In this document: positions 25,913-34,036 of the stretch, one piece after another
Layout of the letters: each line of letters starts with the position of its first letter
Numbering within the stretch: the first letter of the stretch is position 1
NCBI RefSeq assembly: GCF_025143365.1
Contig: NZ_JALXPE010000022.1
Coordinates: 1 to 58,872, forward strand
Reading direction: 5' to 3'
Source of the DNA: Microbacterium sp. p3-SID336
GTDB lineage: Bacteria; Actinomycetota; Actinomycetes; Actinomycetales; Microbacteriaceae
DNA: 58,872 nucleotides
The notes under the pieces: generated by a model
The model's input: only the letters and a program-made list of their open reading frames with translations
What the model was told of the DNA's origin: nothing
Database searches by the model: none
Made by a program: the position numbers and the translations under genes

Positions 25913-25918
25913 TAGGAT
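25913..25918 (+). promoter_or_regulatory. Candidate -10 of trpD (leaderless type)
   Basis: TAGGAT ends seven bases before the ATG at 25926. Confidence 0.5.
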
Positions 25919-25925
25919 CGCACAC

Positions 25926-26996
25926 ATGGCTGATTCCCTGACCTGGTCCGACGTGCTCACTTCCCTGCTGGAGCGCCGTGATCTGAGCGTCTGGGAGTCC
26001 ACCTGGGCCATGCGGCAGATCATGCAGGGCGGCGTCACCGAGGCGCAGCTCGCCGGCTTCCTGGTGGCGCTGCGTGCGAAGGGCGAGACGATCGACGAGA
26101 TCGTCGGATTCCGCGATGCCATCCTCGAGGCCGCTGTCCCGCTTCCGGTCTCACCCGACGTGCTCGACATCGTCGGCACCGGCGGGGACAGAGTCGGCAC
26201 CGTCAACGTGTCGACCACGGCCGCGATCATCATCGGGGCGACCGGCATCCCGGTCGTGAAGCACGGGAACCGCGCGGCGAGTTCGGCCTCCGGCTCCTCC
26301 GACGTGCTGGGAGCGCTCGGGCTCGAGCTCTCGCTCGATCCGGCCGACGTCGCCTCCATCCTCGACCGCACAGGGATCACGTTCGCGTGGGCCGGCGCCT
26401 TCCACCCCGGCTTCAAGCACGCGGGCGCCGTGCGGGCGCAGCTCGGCGTGCCCACCGTCTTCAACATGCTCGGGCCGCTGTGCAACCCGGCCCGCGCCGA
26501 GGCGAATGCCGTCGGCGTGGCACAGATGGAGCGGGTGCCGCTCATCACCGGCGTCTTCCGCACCCGCGGCGCCACCGCCCTGGTCTTCCGCGGAGACGAC
26601 GGGCTGGACGAGCTCACCACCACGGGACACAGCCGCATCTGGGAGGTCACGCGAGGGGACATCCACGAGCACGACCTCGACCCCCGCGACCTCGGCATCC
26701 CCCTGGCCGACCTGGCCGACCTCATCGGCGGGTCGCCCCAGCACAACGCCGACGTGCTGCGCCGCACCCTCGCGGGCGAGCAGGGCGCTGTGCGCGACAT
26801 CGTGCTGTTGAATGCCGCTGCGGGCATCGTCGCCTTCGAGCTCTCCCAGGACGCGACGCAGGTGCAGCGCCCGATCCTGGAACGGCTGCGTGACGCGCTC
26901 GCCCTGGCGTCGGCCGCCGTGGACGACGGACGCGCGCTCGCGAAGCTCGACGAGTGGATCGGCGTCAGCAGCGAGCTGGCGGCACCGAGGGAGTGA
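25926..26996 (+). CDS. trpD: Anthranilate phosphoribosyltransferase
   Basis: TrpD joins anthranilate and PRPP in tryptophan synthesis. The 356-residue enzyme has the helical N-domain (LLERRDLSVWESTWAMRQIM, TEAQLAGFLVALRAKGE), the PRPP-binding GTGGDRVGTVNVSTTAA loop, KHGNRAASSASGSSDVLGALG, the anthranilate-site HPGFKHAGAVRAQLGVPTVF and NMLGPLCNPA. It is alone among trp genes here; its place beside ctaE-qcrCAB is common in actinobacteria. The start was placed at the ATG following the -10 hexamer; earlier in-frame codons encode no conserved residues. Confidence 0.97.
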   Translation: MADSLTWSDVLTSLLERRDLSVWESTWAMRQIMQGGVTEAQLAGFLVALRAKGETIDEIVGFRDAILEAAVPLPVSPDVLDIVGTGGDRVGTVNVSTTAAIIIGATGIPVVKHGNRAASSASGSSDVLGALGLELSLDPADVASILDRTGITFAWAGAFHPGFKHAGAVRAQLGVPTVFNMLGPLCNPARAEANAVGVAQMERVPLITGVFRTRGATALVFRGDDGLDELTTTGHSRIWEVTRGDIHEHDLDPRDLGIPLADLADLIGGSPQHNADVLRRTLAGEQGAVRDIVLLNAAAGIVAFELSQDATQVQRPILERLRDALALASAAVDDGRALAKLDEWIGVSSELAAPRE

Positions 26997-26998
26997 CC

Positions 26999-27985
26999 GT
27001 GGATCCCGTCGACGCACTCCTCGAGATCGCCTCCCTGCTGGAGCGCGAGCGGGCGTCGCGGTACCGGGCGAAAGCCTTCCGCCAGGCCGCGGCCACCTAC
27101 GACGACCTCCCGGAGGACGTGCGGGAGGATCCGACCCGGCTCCGGGCGTCACGCGGCATCGGCGAGTCGACGTTCGCCGTGATCCGTCAGGCCCAGTCCG
27201 GACAGACCCCGGAGTACCTCGTGGAACTGCGCGGCGACGTGGAGCCCGAGCGGGTCTCCGAGCTGCGCGCCAAGCTCCGCGGCGATCTGCACGCGCACAC
27301 CGACTGGTCGGACGGGACCACCTCGATCGACGTGATGGCCGCCGCCGCCCGTGCGCTCGGGCATGAGTACCAGGCGATCACCGACCACTCGCCGAGGCTT
27401 CGGGTGGCCCGCGGTCTCTCGGCCGAACGCCTCAGGGAGCAGATGCCCCTGGTGCGGGCGCAATCCGGCGACGGCTTCACTCTCCTCGCCGGCATCGAGG
27501 TCGACATCCTCGAAGACGGCGCCCTGGACCAGGAAGACGGGCTGCTGGCCGAGCTCGACATCGTGGTGGCGTCCGTGCATTCGAAGCTGCGCATGGACGC
27601 CCGTGCGATGACGGCCCGCATGATCGCCGCCGTGTCGCACCCGCGTGTCAACGTGCTCGGCCACTGCACGGGGCGCCTTGTGCAGGGCGATCGGGGGACC
27701 CGGCCGCCCTCCGCCTTCGATGCGGCCGCGGTGTTCGCCGCCTGTGCCGAGCACGGCGTCGCCGTCGAGATCAACTCGCGGCCCGAGCGACAGGATCCGC
27801 CCGACGAGCTCATCGCCGTCGCCCTCGAGGCGGGCTGCCTCTTCTCCATCGACTCCGACGCTCATGCGCCAGGGCAGCTCTCGCTGCTGGATCACGGAGC
27901 GGAGAGGGCGGAGCGCGCCGGAGTGCCCGCGTCGCGCATCGTCACGACGTGGGGGCTCTCGCGACTGCTCGCCTGGGCCGAGTGA
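26999..27985 (+). CDS. PHP-domain protein, PolX C-terminal-like phosphoesterase
   Basis: The 328-residue protein has a helix-hairpin-helix-like N-terminus (residues about 5-65, FRQAAATYDDLPEDV and ASRGIGESTFAVI) joined to a PHP metallo-phosphoesterase domain from residue 95 (GDLHAHTDWSDGTTSIDVM). The metal ligands are in LHAHTD, ITDHSPRL, AGIEVDIL, SVHSKL, HCTGR and the final SDAHA. This matches the N- and C-terminal parts of bacterial PolX with the polymerase core missing, so it may act on DNA ends or small phosphates. The GTG at 26999 has GAGGGAG upstream; a GTG at 26993 overlapping the trpD stop is an alternative. It is probably cotranscribed with trpD. Confidence 0.85.
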   Translation: MDPVDALLEIASLLERERASRYRAKAFRQAAATYDDLPEDVREDPTRLRASRGIGESTFAVIRQAQSGQTPEYLVELRGDVEPERVSELRAKLRGDLHAHTDWSDGTTSIDVMAAAARALGHEYQAITDHSPRLRVARGLSAERLREQMPLVRAQSGDGFTLLAGIEVDILEDGALDQEDGLLAELDIVVASVHSKLRMDARAMTARMIAAVSHPRVNVLGHCTGRLVQGDRGTRPPSAFDAAAVFAACAEHGVAVEINSRPERQDPPDELIAVALEAGCLFSIDSDAHAPGQLSLLDHGAERAERAGVPASRIVTTWGLSRLLAWAE

Positions 27986-27998
27986 GGCCACGCAGCGG

Positions 27999-28952
27999 TC
28001 AGGCGTCGTCGGTCGCCGCTCGCGCCGCCGCCGTCACGGCTGCCAGTGCTCGTGTCATCGAGCCGCCGAGGTTCCACTTCTCCGCCAGCGCGGTCGCGGC
28101 ATCTGTCTCTGCCGCCGACGGCTCGCGCAGCGGGACTCCGGGGGCCGCGATCGGCAGCGAGGTCGCGACCGCGACCACGGTCGGCGCCACATCGAGGTAG
28201 GCGGACGCCGCCAGGATCTTCGCCCGCACACCCGCGCTCATGCCCTCGCCGGCCTCCGCCGCCTCCCGGATCCCGATCAGGTCGCCGTGCACCTGCAGCA
28301 GCGTCGCGGCCGTCTTCTCCCCGACACCGGCGACGCCAGGGAGACCGTCGGACGCGTCGCCGCGCATGGTCGCGAAATCGGCGTACTGCGAAGGCAGAAC
28401 CCCGTACTTGGCCACCACCGTCGCGTCGGTGACGACCTCGAGATTGCTCATGCCGCGTGCCGTATAGATGACGCGGACGTCAGCCGCGTCGTCGACCAGC
28501 TGGAACAGGTCCCTGTCGCCCGTCACGATGTCGACCGGCATCGATGCGTTCGTCGCGAGCGTGCCGATCACGTCATCCGCTTCGTGCTCGGCCACGCCGA
28601 CGATGGGGATGCCGAGCGCCGCGAGGGTCTCCCTGATCAGCGGGATCTGCGCCTCCAGCGGGTCCGGCACCTCCTCGACGTCGGGTCCCGCCTCGACCAC
28701 CTCGACCACGCGGTGGGTCTTGTACGTCGGGATCAGGTCGACGCGCCACTGCGGTCGCCAGTCGTCGTCCCAGCAGGCGACGACGTGCGTCGGCTCGTAG
28801 AGGGTGACCAGTTTCGCGATGATGTCGAGCAGGCCGCGGGCGGCGTTGATCGGCGACCCGTCCGGAGCCGTCACCTTGTCCGGCACGCCGTAGAAGGCCC
28901 GGAAGTAGAGGCTGGCGGTGTCGAGCAGCATGAGGCGATCGGCGCGGGTCAT
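27999..28952 (-). CDS. 5'-3' exonuclease (PolA N-terminal-like, FEN family)
   Basis: This is a stand-alone 317-residue flap/5'-nuclease resembling the N-terminal domain of DNA polymerase I. Acidic metal ligands are visible in LMLLDTASLYFRAFYG, VACWDDDWRPQWR, EHEADDVIGTLA and IVTGDRDLFQLVDD, and the helix-hairpin-helix in MRGDASDGLPGVAGVGEKTAATLL. Actinobacteria often carry such a protein besides PolA; it probably removes RNA primers or flaps. The ATG start follows TACCCT by six bases. It converges on the PHP gene with a 13-base gap. Confidence 0.92.
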   Translation of the reverse strand: MTRADRLMLLDTASLYFRAFYGVPDKVTAPDGSPINAARGLLDIIAKLVTLYEPTHVVACWDDDWRPQWRVDLIPTYKTHRVVEVVEAGPDVEEVPDPLEAQIPLIRETLAALGIPIVGVAEHEADDVIGTLATNASMPVDIVTGDRDLFQLVDDAADVRVIYTARGMSNLEVVTDATVVAKYGVLPSQYADFATMRGDASDGLPGVAGVGEKTAATLLQVHGDLIGIREAAEAGEGMSAGVRAKILAASAYLDVAPTVVAVATSLPIAAPGVPLREPSAAETDAATALAEKWNLGGSMTRALAAVTAAARAATDDA

Positions 28953-28958
28953 GCACTC

Positions 28959-28964
28959 AGGGTA
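28959..28964 (-). promoter_or_regulatory. Candidate -10 of the exonuclease gene (leaderless type)
   Basis: TACCCT on the minus strand ends six bases before the ATG at 28952. Confidence 0.4.
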
Positions 28965-28984
28965 GGGCGTGGGATCGTGTGGGC

Positions 28985-29785
28985 TCAGCAGCCGGGCGCG
29001 GTGGGTTGTTCGATGCAGGTGTGCTGGACGAGTGCGGTGGTGGCCTTGTAGATGCGGATGGTGCGGGTGGGGCCAGGGATCGGGAGTTCGCCGCTGAGGG
29101 GGATCCATCCGTCGCCGGAGTCGAGTTCGGCGGTGTAGGTCGTGGTGGTCGCCGTGATGTAGGTGCCCCGCTCCGCATAGGTATGGCTTGTCGGTGTGGG
29201 GGTGAAGGGCTCTTGGTGCAGGGCGTTCCAGGGCAAGCCGGGAGCTGTCGACGTGAGTGTGGAGCCGTCGCCGAAGGTGAAGTCGTAGCGGACGGGTGTG
29301 AAGCGGACGCTGACCGGGGTGTCGAAGAGGCTGCCGGTGCGGGTGGTGGGGGTGGTCGGGGTGAGGAAGTTGGTGGGGAGGCCGGAGACGCCGGCGTCGG
29401 CGGGCTCGGTGGCGGTCGTGGTCGGGTCGGGGGCGAACTGGGCGACGTCGGTGATCGTGAGGGGCTGGCCGGAGTCGGCGGCTGGGGGAGGTGGGGTCTG
29501 AGGGTGGGCTTCGCGGCAGCGCTCGTCGGCGATGCCCACGCAGACGTCGTTCTGGTGATTCTGGTCCGGGCGCAGGTAGCGCGGAGTGGTGCGGACCTGG
29601 TGCCCACCCGTGGAGTCATCGGCGGCAGGAGCCCTCTGGGTCTGCGTCGCGGTGATGGTGACGGCGTGGGTCGAGATGTTCGTCGTCAACCCGCCCTCCG
29701 GGTCTGCGGGTGGCGGCGGTGTGTTACCGGCTCCTCCTGCGAGGACCAGCAGGATCGCAATCGAAATGCCGGTATGAGTCAGCAC
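28985..29785 (-). CDS. Secreted protein with a PKD-like segment, unknown function
   Basis: The 266-residue protein has a signal-like hydrophobic N-terminus (residues about 4-19, HTGISIAILLVLAGGAG), then a Thr/Pro-rich stretch, four cysteines (CVGIADERC, and HTCIEQ with the C-terminal GC), and a PKD-type segment (VRYDFTFGDGSTLTST ... HTYAERGTYITATTT) with the FGDG and HTY motifs. AGGAG five bases before the GTG sets the start. Its first codons overlap the preceding lipoprotein gene by seven bases. It is probably a cell-surface or secreted protein; the role is unknown. Confidence 0.75.
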   Translation of the reverse strand: MLTHTGISIAILLVLAGGAGNTPPPPADPEGGLTTNISTHAVTITATQTQRAPAADDSTGGHQVRTTPRYLRPDQNHQNDVCVGIADERCREAHPQTPPPPAADSGQPLTITDVAQFAPDPTTTATEPADAGVSGLPTNFLTPTTPTTRTGSLFDTPVSVRFTPVRYDFTFGDGSTLTSTAPGLPWNALHQEPFTPTPTSHTYAERGTYITATTTTYTAELDSGDGWIPLSGELPIPGPTRTIRIYKATTALVQHTCIEQPTAPGC

Positions 29786-30321
29786 GAAAGCTCCTCAGTG
29801 GCGATGCTCGAGAAGATCGCCAAGCCGGTGGCGGTTTGCGCACGACGGAGTTCCACCTCGAGCGGCTGGCGCGCTGGACGGTCTGAAGCGACGATGGAAA
29901 CCCCGGCCGGATCGACCACGTCCACCTGCGACACATCGAGACAGAGCCGCGCAGTGATTGCGGTCCCGTCGTATGCAACAGGTGTGAAGTGATCGAATGT
30001 GGATTCGCCGATGCGGGTGGCGCCCTCGGCGTTGTATGCGGTGAGGGATTTCCTGGACGCGGCGAGTGCGTCGGATCGCAGCCACGTGAACACCGCTTCG
30101 AATGTGCTCGAATCGTTGAGGACTGACGCATTCGCCGCATCCCTGTACGCACGGTAGGTCGCCTCGGCGGCGGCGAAGGCCTCCTTCTCGGTGGCGAAGA
30201 GAGGGGTCGCGGTCGGGGAGGGCGTGGCGTCCGGGGCAGGGCTGCAGGCGGCGAGGGAGACGAGCGTCGCGAGGATCGCCGCGATCGCCGTGGGCGCACG
30301 GAAAGAGGAAACCGGGATCAC
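29779..30321 (-). CDS. Putative lipoprotein, unknown function
   Basis: The 180-residue product has a clear lipoprotein signal: a hydrophobic segment, then lipobox LAAC with Cys26, then a Pro/Thr-rich spacer (SPAPDATPSPTATP). The rest (EKEAFAAAEATYRAYRDAAN ... STFDHFTPVAYDGTAITARLCLDVS) is compatible with an NTF2-like alpha/beta fold and ends in a cysteine. The GTG at 30321 is preferred over a start at 30396 because it places the signal peptide correctly and follows TACCGT by six bases. It is translationally coupled to the PKD-like protein, suggesting a shared extracytoplasmic role. Confidence 0.75.
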   Translation of the reverse strand: MIPVSSFRAPTAIAAILATLVSLAACSPAPDATPSPTATPLFATEKEAFAAAEATYRAYRDAANASVLNDSSTFEAVFTWLRSDALAASRKSLTAYNAEGATRIGESTFDHFTPVAYDGTAITARLCLDVSQVDVVDPAGVSIVASDRPARQPLEVELRRAQTATGLAIFSSIATEELSC

Positions 30322-30327
30322 GCGGTC

Positions 30328-30333
30328 ACGGTA
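30328..30333 (-). promoter_or_regulatory. Candidate -10 of the lipoprotein/PKD pair (leaderless type)
   Basis: TACCGT on the minus strand ends six bases before the GTG at 30321. Confidence 0.3.
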
Positions 30334-30360
30334 CGCGGAATGCGGGAGGCGCCGCGCGAG

Positions 30361-30369
30361 TTGTCCACA
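30361..30369 (+). other. Single DnaA-box-like 9-mer
   Basis: TTGTCCACA matches the actinobacterial DnaA box. It is isolated in the 235-base gap between the lipoprotein gene and rpsA; one copy can arise by chance. Confidence 0.25.
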
Positions 30370-30414
30370 GGGGAGAGGACGAGACCCGGCACTCACGGGG
30401 ATCGCTTCTTCTGA

Positions 30415-30420
30415 TAGCCT
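30415..30420 (+). promoter_or_regulatory. Candidate -10 of rpsA
   Basis: TAGCCT lies 136 bases before the rpsA ATG. A leader of about 130 nt would be expected, which is common for rpsA. No structured autoregulatory element was recognised. Confidence 0.3.
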
Positions 30421-30556
30421 GAAGTGTCACTCGTGGCGTGCACGCGCATGCCCAGGTGGCGAAGCAACCACAATCCAACCGCTGTGAAGCATGCTGTCGG
30501 CCGTGCGCGGCCGCGCTTCCAGCCCGAGTATCCATTCAACAAGGACAACCCACTAC

Positions 30557-32011
30557 ATGACTACCGCAACGACCGCCCCGGCCACCAAGCAGGTCGCCAT
30601 CAACGACATCGGATCTGCTGAGGACTTCCTGGCCGCGGTCGAGAAGACCCTGAAGTTCTTCAACGACGGCGACATCATCGAAGGCACGATCGTCAAGATC
30701 GACCGCGATGAGGTCCTCCTCGATGTCGGCTACAAGACCGAGGGTGTCATCCCCTCGCGCGAGCTCTCGATCAAGCACGACGTCGACCCCAACGAGGTCG
30801 TCGCCGTCGGTGACCAGGTCGAGGCCCTCGTTCTCCAGAAGGAGGACAAGGAAGGCCGCCTGATCCTCTCCAAGAAGCGCGCCCAGTACGAGCGCGCCTG
30901 GGGAGACGTCGAGAAGATCAAGGAGAACGACGGCGTCGTCACCGGTACGGTCATCGAGGTCGTCAAGGGTGGACTCATCGTCGACATCGGCCTCCGTGGC
31001 TTCCTCCCGGCGTCGCTCATCGAGCTGCGTCGCGTCCGCGACCTCACGCCGTACCTCGGCCAGGAGATCGAGGCGAAGATCCTCGAGCTCGACAAGAACC
31101 GCAACAACGTCGTCCTCAGCCGCCGCGCGCTGCTGGAGCAGACGCAGTCGGAGTCGCGCACCACGTTCCTGAACAACCTGCACAAGGGTCAGGTCCGCAA
31201 GGGTGTCGTCTCCTCGATCGTCAACTTCGGCGCGTTCGTCGACCTGGGCGGCGTGGACGGCCTCGTGCACGTCTCCGAGCTGTCCTGGAAGCACATCGAG
31301 CACGCCTCCGAGGTCGTCGAGGTGGGCCAGGAGGTCACCGTCGAGATCCTCGAGGTCGACCTCGACCGCGAGCGCGTCTCCCTGTCGCTCAAGGCGACGC
31401 AGGAGGACCCGTGGCAGGTCTTCGCCCGCACCCACGCGATCGGTCAGGTCACGCCGGGCAAGGTCACCAAGCTCGTTCCGTTCGGTGCGTTCGTGCGTGT
31501 CGCTGACGGCATCGAGGGCCTCGTGCACATCTCCGAGCTCTCCAGCAAGCACGTCGAGCTGGCGGAGCAGGTCGTGTCGGTCGGTGAAGAGGTCTTCGTC
31601 AAGGTCATCGACATCGACCTGGAGCGTCGCCGTATCTCGCTGTCGCTGAAGCAGGCCAACGAGTCGGTCGACCCCAACGGCACCGAGTTCGACCCGGCCC
31701 TCTACGGCATGCTCGCCGAGTACGACGAGAACGGCGAGTACAAGTACCCGGAGGGCTTCGACGCCGAGACCGGTGCGTGGAAGGAAGGCTTCGACGCCCA
31801 GCGCGAGGCATGGGAGCAGGAGTACGCTGCAGCCCAGGCTCGCTGGGAGGCGCACAAGGCTCAGGTCGCCAAGGCGGCCGAGGCCGAGGCTGCGGCCGGC
31901 GACGACTTCGGCGGCCAGTCCTTCTCGAGCGAGTCGGCCGGCGCCGGCACGCTCGCCGATGACGAGGCTCTCGCCGCTCTGCGCGAGAAGCTCTCGGGCG
32001 GCAACTCCTAA
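30557..32011 (+). CDS. rpsA: 30S ribosomal protein S1
   Basis: Ribosomal protein S1 binds mRNA on the 30S subunit. The 484-residue product has four S1 (OB-fold) domains in order: GDIIEGTIVKIDRDEVLLDVG, DGVVTGTVIEVVKGGLIVDIG, KGQVRKGVVSSIVNFGAFVDLG and IGQVTPGKVTKLVPFGAFVRV. A C-terminal acidic, Ala/Gln-rich tail (from about residue 375, ending SGGNS) is typical of actinobacteria. The ATG at 30557 gives the conserved MTTATTAPATKQVAINDIGS start, with AAGGA upstream. With 16 leaderless-type genes in the window, an S1 with only four domains is worth noting but normal for the phylum. Confidence 0.97.
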   Translation: MTTATTAPATKQVAINDIGSAEDFLAAVEKTLKFFNDGDIIEGTIVKIDRDEVLLDVGYKTEGVIPSRELSIKHDVDPNEVVAVGDQVEALVLQKEDKEGRLILSKKRAQYERAWGDVEKIKENDGVVTGTVIEVVKGGLIVDIGLRGFLPASLIELRRVRDLTPYLGQEIEAKILELDKNRNNVVLSRRALLEQTQSESRTTFLNNLHKGQVRKGVVSSIVNFGAFVDLGGVDGLVHVSELSWKHIEHASEVVEVGQEVTVEILEVDLDRERVSLSLKATQEDPWQVFARTHAIGQVTPGKVTKLVPFGAFVRVADGIEGLVHISELSSKHVELAEQVVSVGEEVFVKVIDIDLERRRISLSLKQANESVDPNGTEFDPALYGMLAEYDENGEYKYPEGFDAETGAWKEGFDAQREAWEQEYAAAQARWEAHKAQVAKAAEAEAAAGDDFGGQSFSSESAGAGTLADDEALAALREKLSGGNS

Positions 32012-32022
32012 GTAACATTCGC

Positions 32023-32067
32023 AAGAGGGCCGTCCCCCCGCCCCACGGCGGGGGTGGCGGCCCTCTT
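32023..32067 (+). terminator. Intrinsic terminator after rpsA
   Basis: AAGAGGGCCG (32023-32032) pairs with CGGCCCTCTT (32058-32067), with an inner C-rich/G-rich stem between, twelve bases after the stop. Confidence 0.85.
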
Positions 32068-32109
32068 CGCATGCCCGGGGGAGCCTCGGATCTGCTGCGT
32101 GACGCCACA

Positions 32110-32127
32110 TTACGCCCGTATTCGTAA
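32110..32127. promoter_or_regulatory. Inverted repeat upstream of the sulfur operon (candidate operator)
   Basis: TTACG (32110-32114) and CGTAA (32123-32127) form a 5-bp inverted repeat with an eight-base spacer in the AT-richest part of the gap before the ABC transporter. Its role as operator is a guess from position. Confidence 0.3.
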
Positions 32128-32156
32128 CACAGGAGCCGCTCCGCCAGCATGGGCAT

Positions 32157-32999
32157 ATGACCGCCCTGCTGCCCGCGTCGCGCACCGCCGACGTTCCCCC
32201 GACCACGGGCACCGCGCAGGCCGTCCGCCTGGACGGCATCGAGCGCTCGTTCGCGCTCGCACAGGGGCGTCGCGAGGTGCTGCGCGGCATCGACCTCGAC
32301 ATCGCCGCGGGTGAGATCGTCGCGGTCGTCGGCCCCTCCGGATGCGGCAAGTCCACGCTGCTCCGGCTCGTCGGCGGGCTCGACAACCCCACCCGCGGAA
32401 GCATCAGCATCGACGGCACGACGGTCGCCGCCGCCGACGAGCGCACTGCCGTCGCCTTCCAGGAGCCGCGCCTGCTGCCGTGGCGCACCCTGGCCCAGAA
32501 CGTCGAGCTCGGGCTTCCGCGTGGTACGGCGCGCCGTCCGGGGCGCGAGCGGGTCGAGGAGCTGCTGCACCTCGTGGGACTCGCCCACGCCGCCGACCAG
32601 CGCCCGCGCGAGGTGTCCGGAGGCATGGCGCAGCGCGCCTCGCTTGCCAGAGCCCTCGCCCGGAACCCCTCGGTGCTGCTGCTCGACGAGCCGTTCGGGG
32701 CGCTCGACGCCCTGACCCGCCTCCGCATGCACGACCTTCTCCTGAAGATCCACGCCGCGGAGCCCACCACCGTCCTCCTCGTCACCCACGACGTGGAGGA
32801 AGCGCTGTACCTGGCCGACCGTGTGCTGCTGCTGCGCACGCTCGGCGACGACGCGCACCCCTCGATCGCCCGCACGATCGACGTCCCCGGGATCCGCCCG
32901 CGCGACCGCGCGGACCGCGGACTCGCCGACCTGCGCGCCGACCTGCTCGAAGGGCTCGGCGTCGACACCCACCACCGCATCACCGAGGAGAACCGATGA
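32157..32999 (+). CDS. Sulfonate/nitrate-type ABC transporter, ATP-binding protein
   Basis: This SsuB/TauB-like ATPase drives uptake through the permease encoded two genes on. The 280-residue protein has Walker A GPSGCGKSTLL, a Q-loop in FQEPRLLPWRT, the ABC signature VSGGMAQRASLARAL, Walker B VLLLDEPFGALDALT and the switch His in LLVTHDVEEAL. The FQEPRLLPW and FGALDALTR motifs are typical of the nitrate/sulfonate/taurine subfamily. AGGAG lies 21 bases upstream, rather far; no better in-frame start exists. Its stop overlaps the next gene by four bases (ATGA). Confidence 0.92.
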   Translation: MTALLPASRTADVPPTTGTAQAVRLDGIERSFALAQGRREVLRGIDLDIAAGEIVAVVGPSGCGKSTLLRLVGGLDNPTRGSISIDGTTVAAADERTAVAFQEPRLLPWRTLAQNVELGLPRGTARRPGRERVEELLHLVGLAHAADQRPREVSGGMAQRASLARALARNPSVLLLDEPFGALDALTRLRMHDLLLKIHAAEPTTVLLVTHDVEEALYLADRVLLLRTLGDDAHPSIARTIDVPGIRPRDRADRGLADLRADLLEGLGVDTHHRITEENR

Positions 33000-34036
33000 G
33001 CACCATCACCCGCCGAATCATCCCTGCGATCGCCGTCGCCGGGACGATGATGCTCGTCGCCACCGGCTGCGTCGCCGGTGAGAACGCCACCGCGGACGAG
33101 GAGAAGACCCCGGCGGCGGGGAGCGAGTGGTCGTCCGACACGCTCTCCATCGACTTCGCCACCTACAACCCGCTCAGCCTCGTCATCCGCGACCAGGGCG
33201 TCCTGGAGGAGATCCTCGGCGATGACGTGACCGTCGAGTGGGTGCAGTCCGCCGGCTCCAACAAGGCGAACGAGCTGCTGCGCTCCGGCTCGGTCGACGT
33301 CGGCTCCACGGCGGGTTCTGCGGCGCTGCTCGCCCGGGCCAACGGCTCACCCATCCAGGTGATCGACATCTACTCGCAGCCGGAGTGGTCGGCGATCGTC
33401 GTCGGCCCCGACAGCGACATCACCTCGGTGGAAGACCTCAAGGGCGCCTCCATCGCTGCGACCAAGGGCACCGATCCGTACTTCTTCCTCTTGCAGGCGC
33501 TGGAGGAGGGCGGACTGTCGCTCGCCGACGTGGAGGTGCAGAACCTGCAGCACGCCGACGGCAGGGCGGCGCTCGACGGCGGCTCCGTCGACGCGTGGGC
33601 CGGTCTCGACCCGATCATGGCCGCGGCCGAGGTCGAGTCGGGCGACCAGCTCATCTACCGCAACGTGGACTTCAACACCTACGGCTTCCTCAACGCGACC
33701 GAGGACTTCATCGACAACCACGCCGACCTCGCGCAGGCCGTGGTCGACGCCTACGAGCAGGCGCGTGAGTGGGCGCTGCAGAACCCCGAGGAGACGGCGG
33801 CGCTGCTCGCCGAGGTCGCCGGCATCGACATCGAGGTCGCGACCACCGTCATCCAGGAGCGCTCGAACCTCGACGTCAACGGCATCCCCGGCGAGGACCA
33901 GCTCGCGGTGCTGGAGAAGATCGCGCCGGTGCTCGTCGAGTCCGGCGACGTGCAGGGCGGCCAGGAGTCGGTCGACACGGCGCTGTCCTCGATCGTGAAC
34001 GACACCTTCGCGAAGAAGGCGGTCGGCGGCGAGTGA
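32996..34036 (+). CDS. Sulfonate-type ABC transporter substrate-binding lipoprotein
   Basis: This SsuA/TauA-like solute-binding protein is exported as a lipoprotein (ATGC with Cys25). After an acidic spacer the mature domain (about residues 45-335) shows the family blocks DFATYNPLSLVIRDQGVLEE, WVQSAGSNKANELLRSGSVDVG, DITSVEDLKGASIAATKGT and DAWAGLDPIMAAAEVESG. The VEDLKGxxIAxxxG and GxNKANELL motifs match aliphatic-sulfonate binders, but the ligand (sulfonate, taurine or another organosulfur compound) cannot be fixed. It overlaps the ATPase gene before it and the permease gene after it by four bases each. Confidence 0.9.
   Translation: MSTITRRIIPAIAVAGTMMLVATGCVAGENATADEEKTPAAGSEWSSDTLSIDFATYNPLSLVIRDQGVLEEILGDDVTVEWVQSAGSNKANELLRSGSVDVGSTAGSAALLARANGSPIQVIDIYSQPEWSAIVVGPDSDITSVEDLKGASIAATKGTDPYFFLLQALEEGGLSLADVEVQNLQHADGRAALDGGSVDAWAGLDPIMAAAEVESGDQLIYRNVDFNTYGFLNATEDFIDNHADLAQAVVDAYEQAREWALQNPEETAALLAEVAGIDIEVATTVIQERSNLDVNGIPGEDQLAVLEKIAPVLVESGDVQGGQESVDTALSSIVNDTFAKKAVGGE

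Noticed and set aside
30361..30369. Replication origin element (DnaA box)
   Set aside because: A single 9-mer without clustering or nearby dnaA/dnaN; expected by chance at roughly this frequency in such a window.
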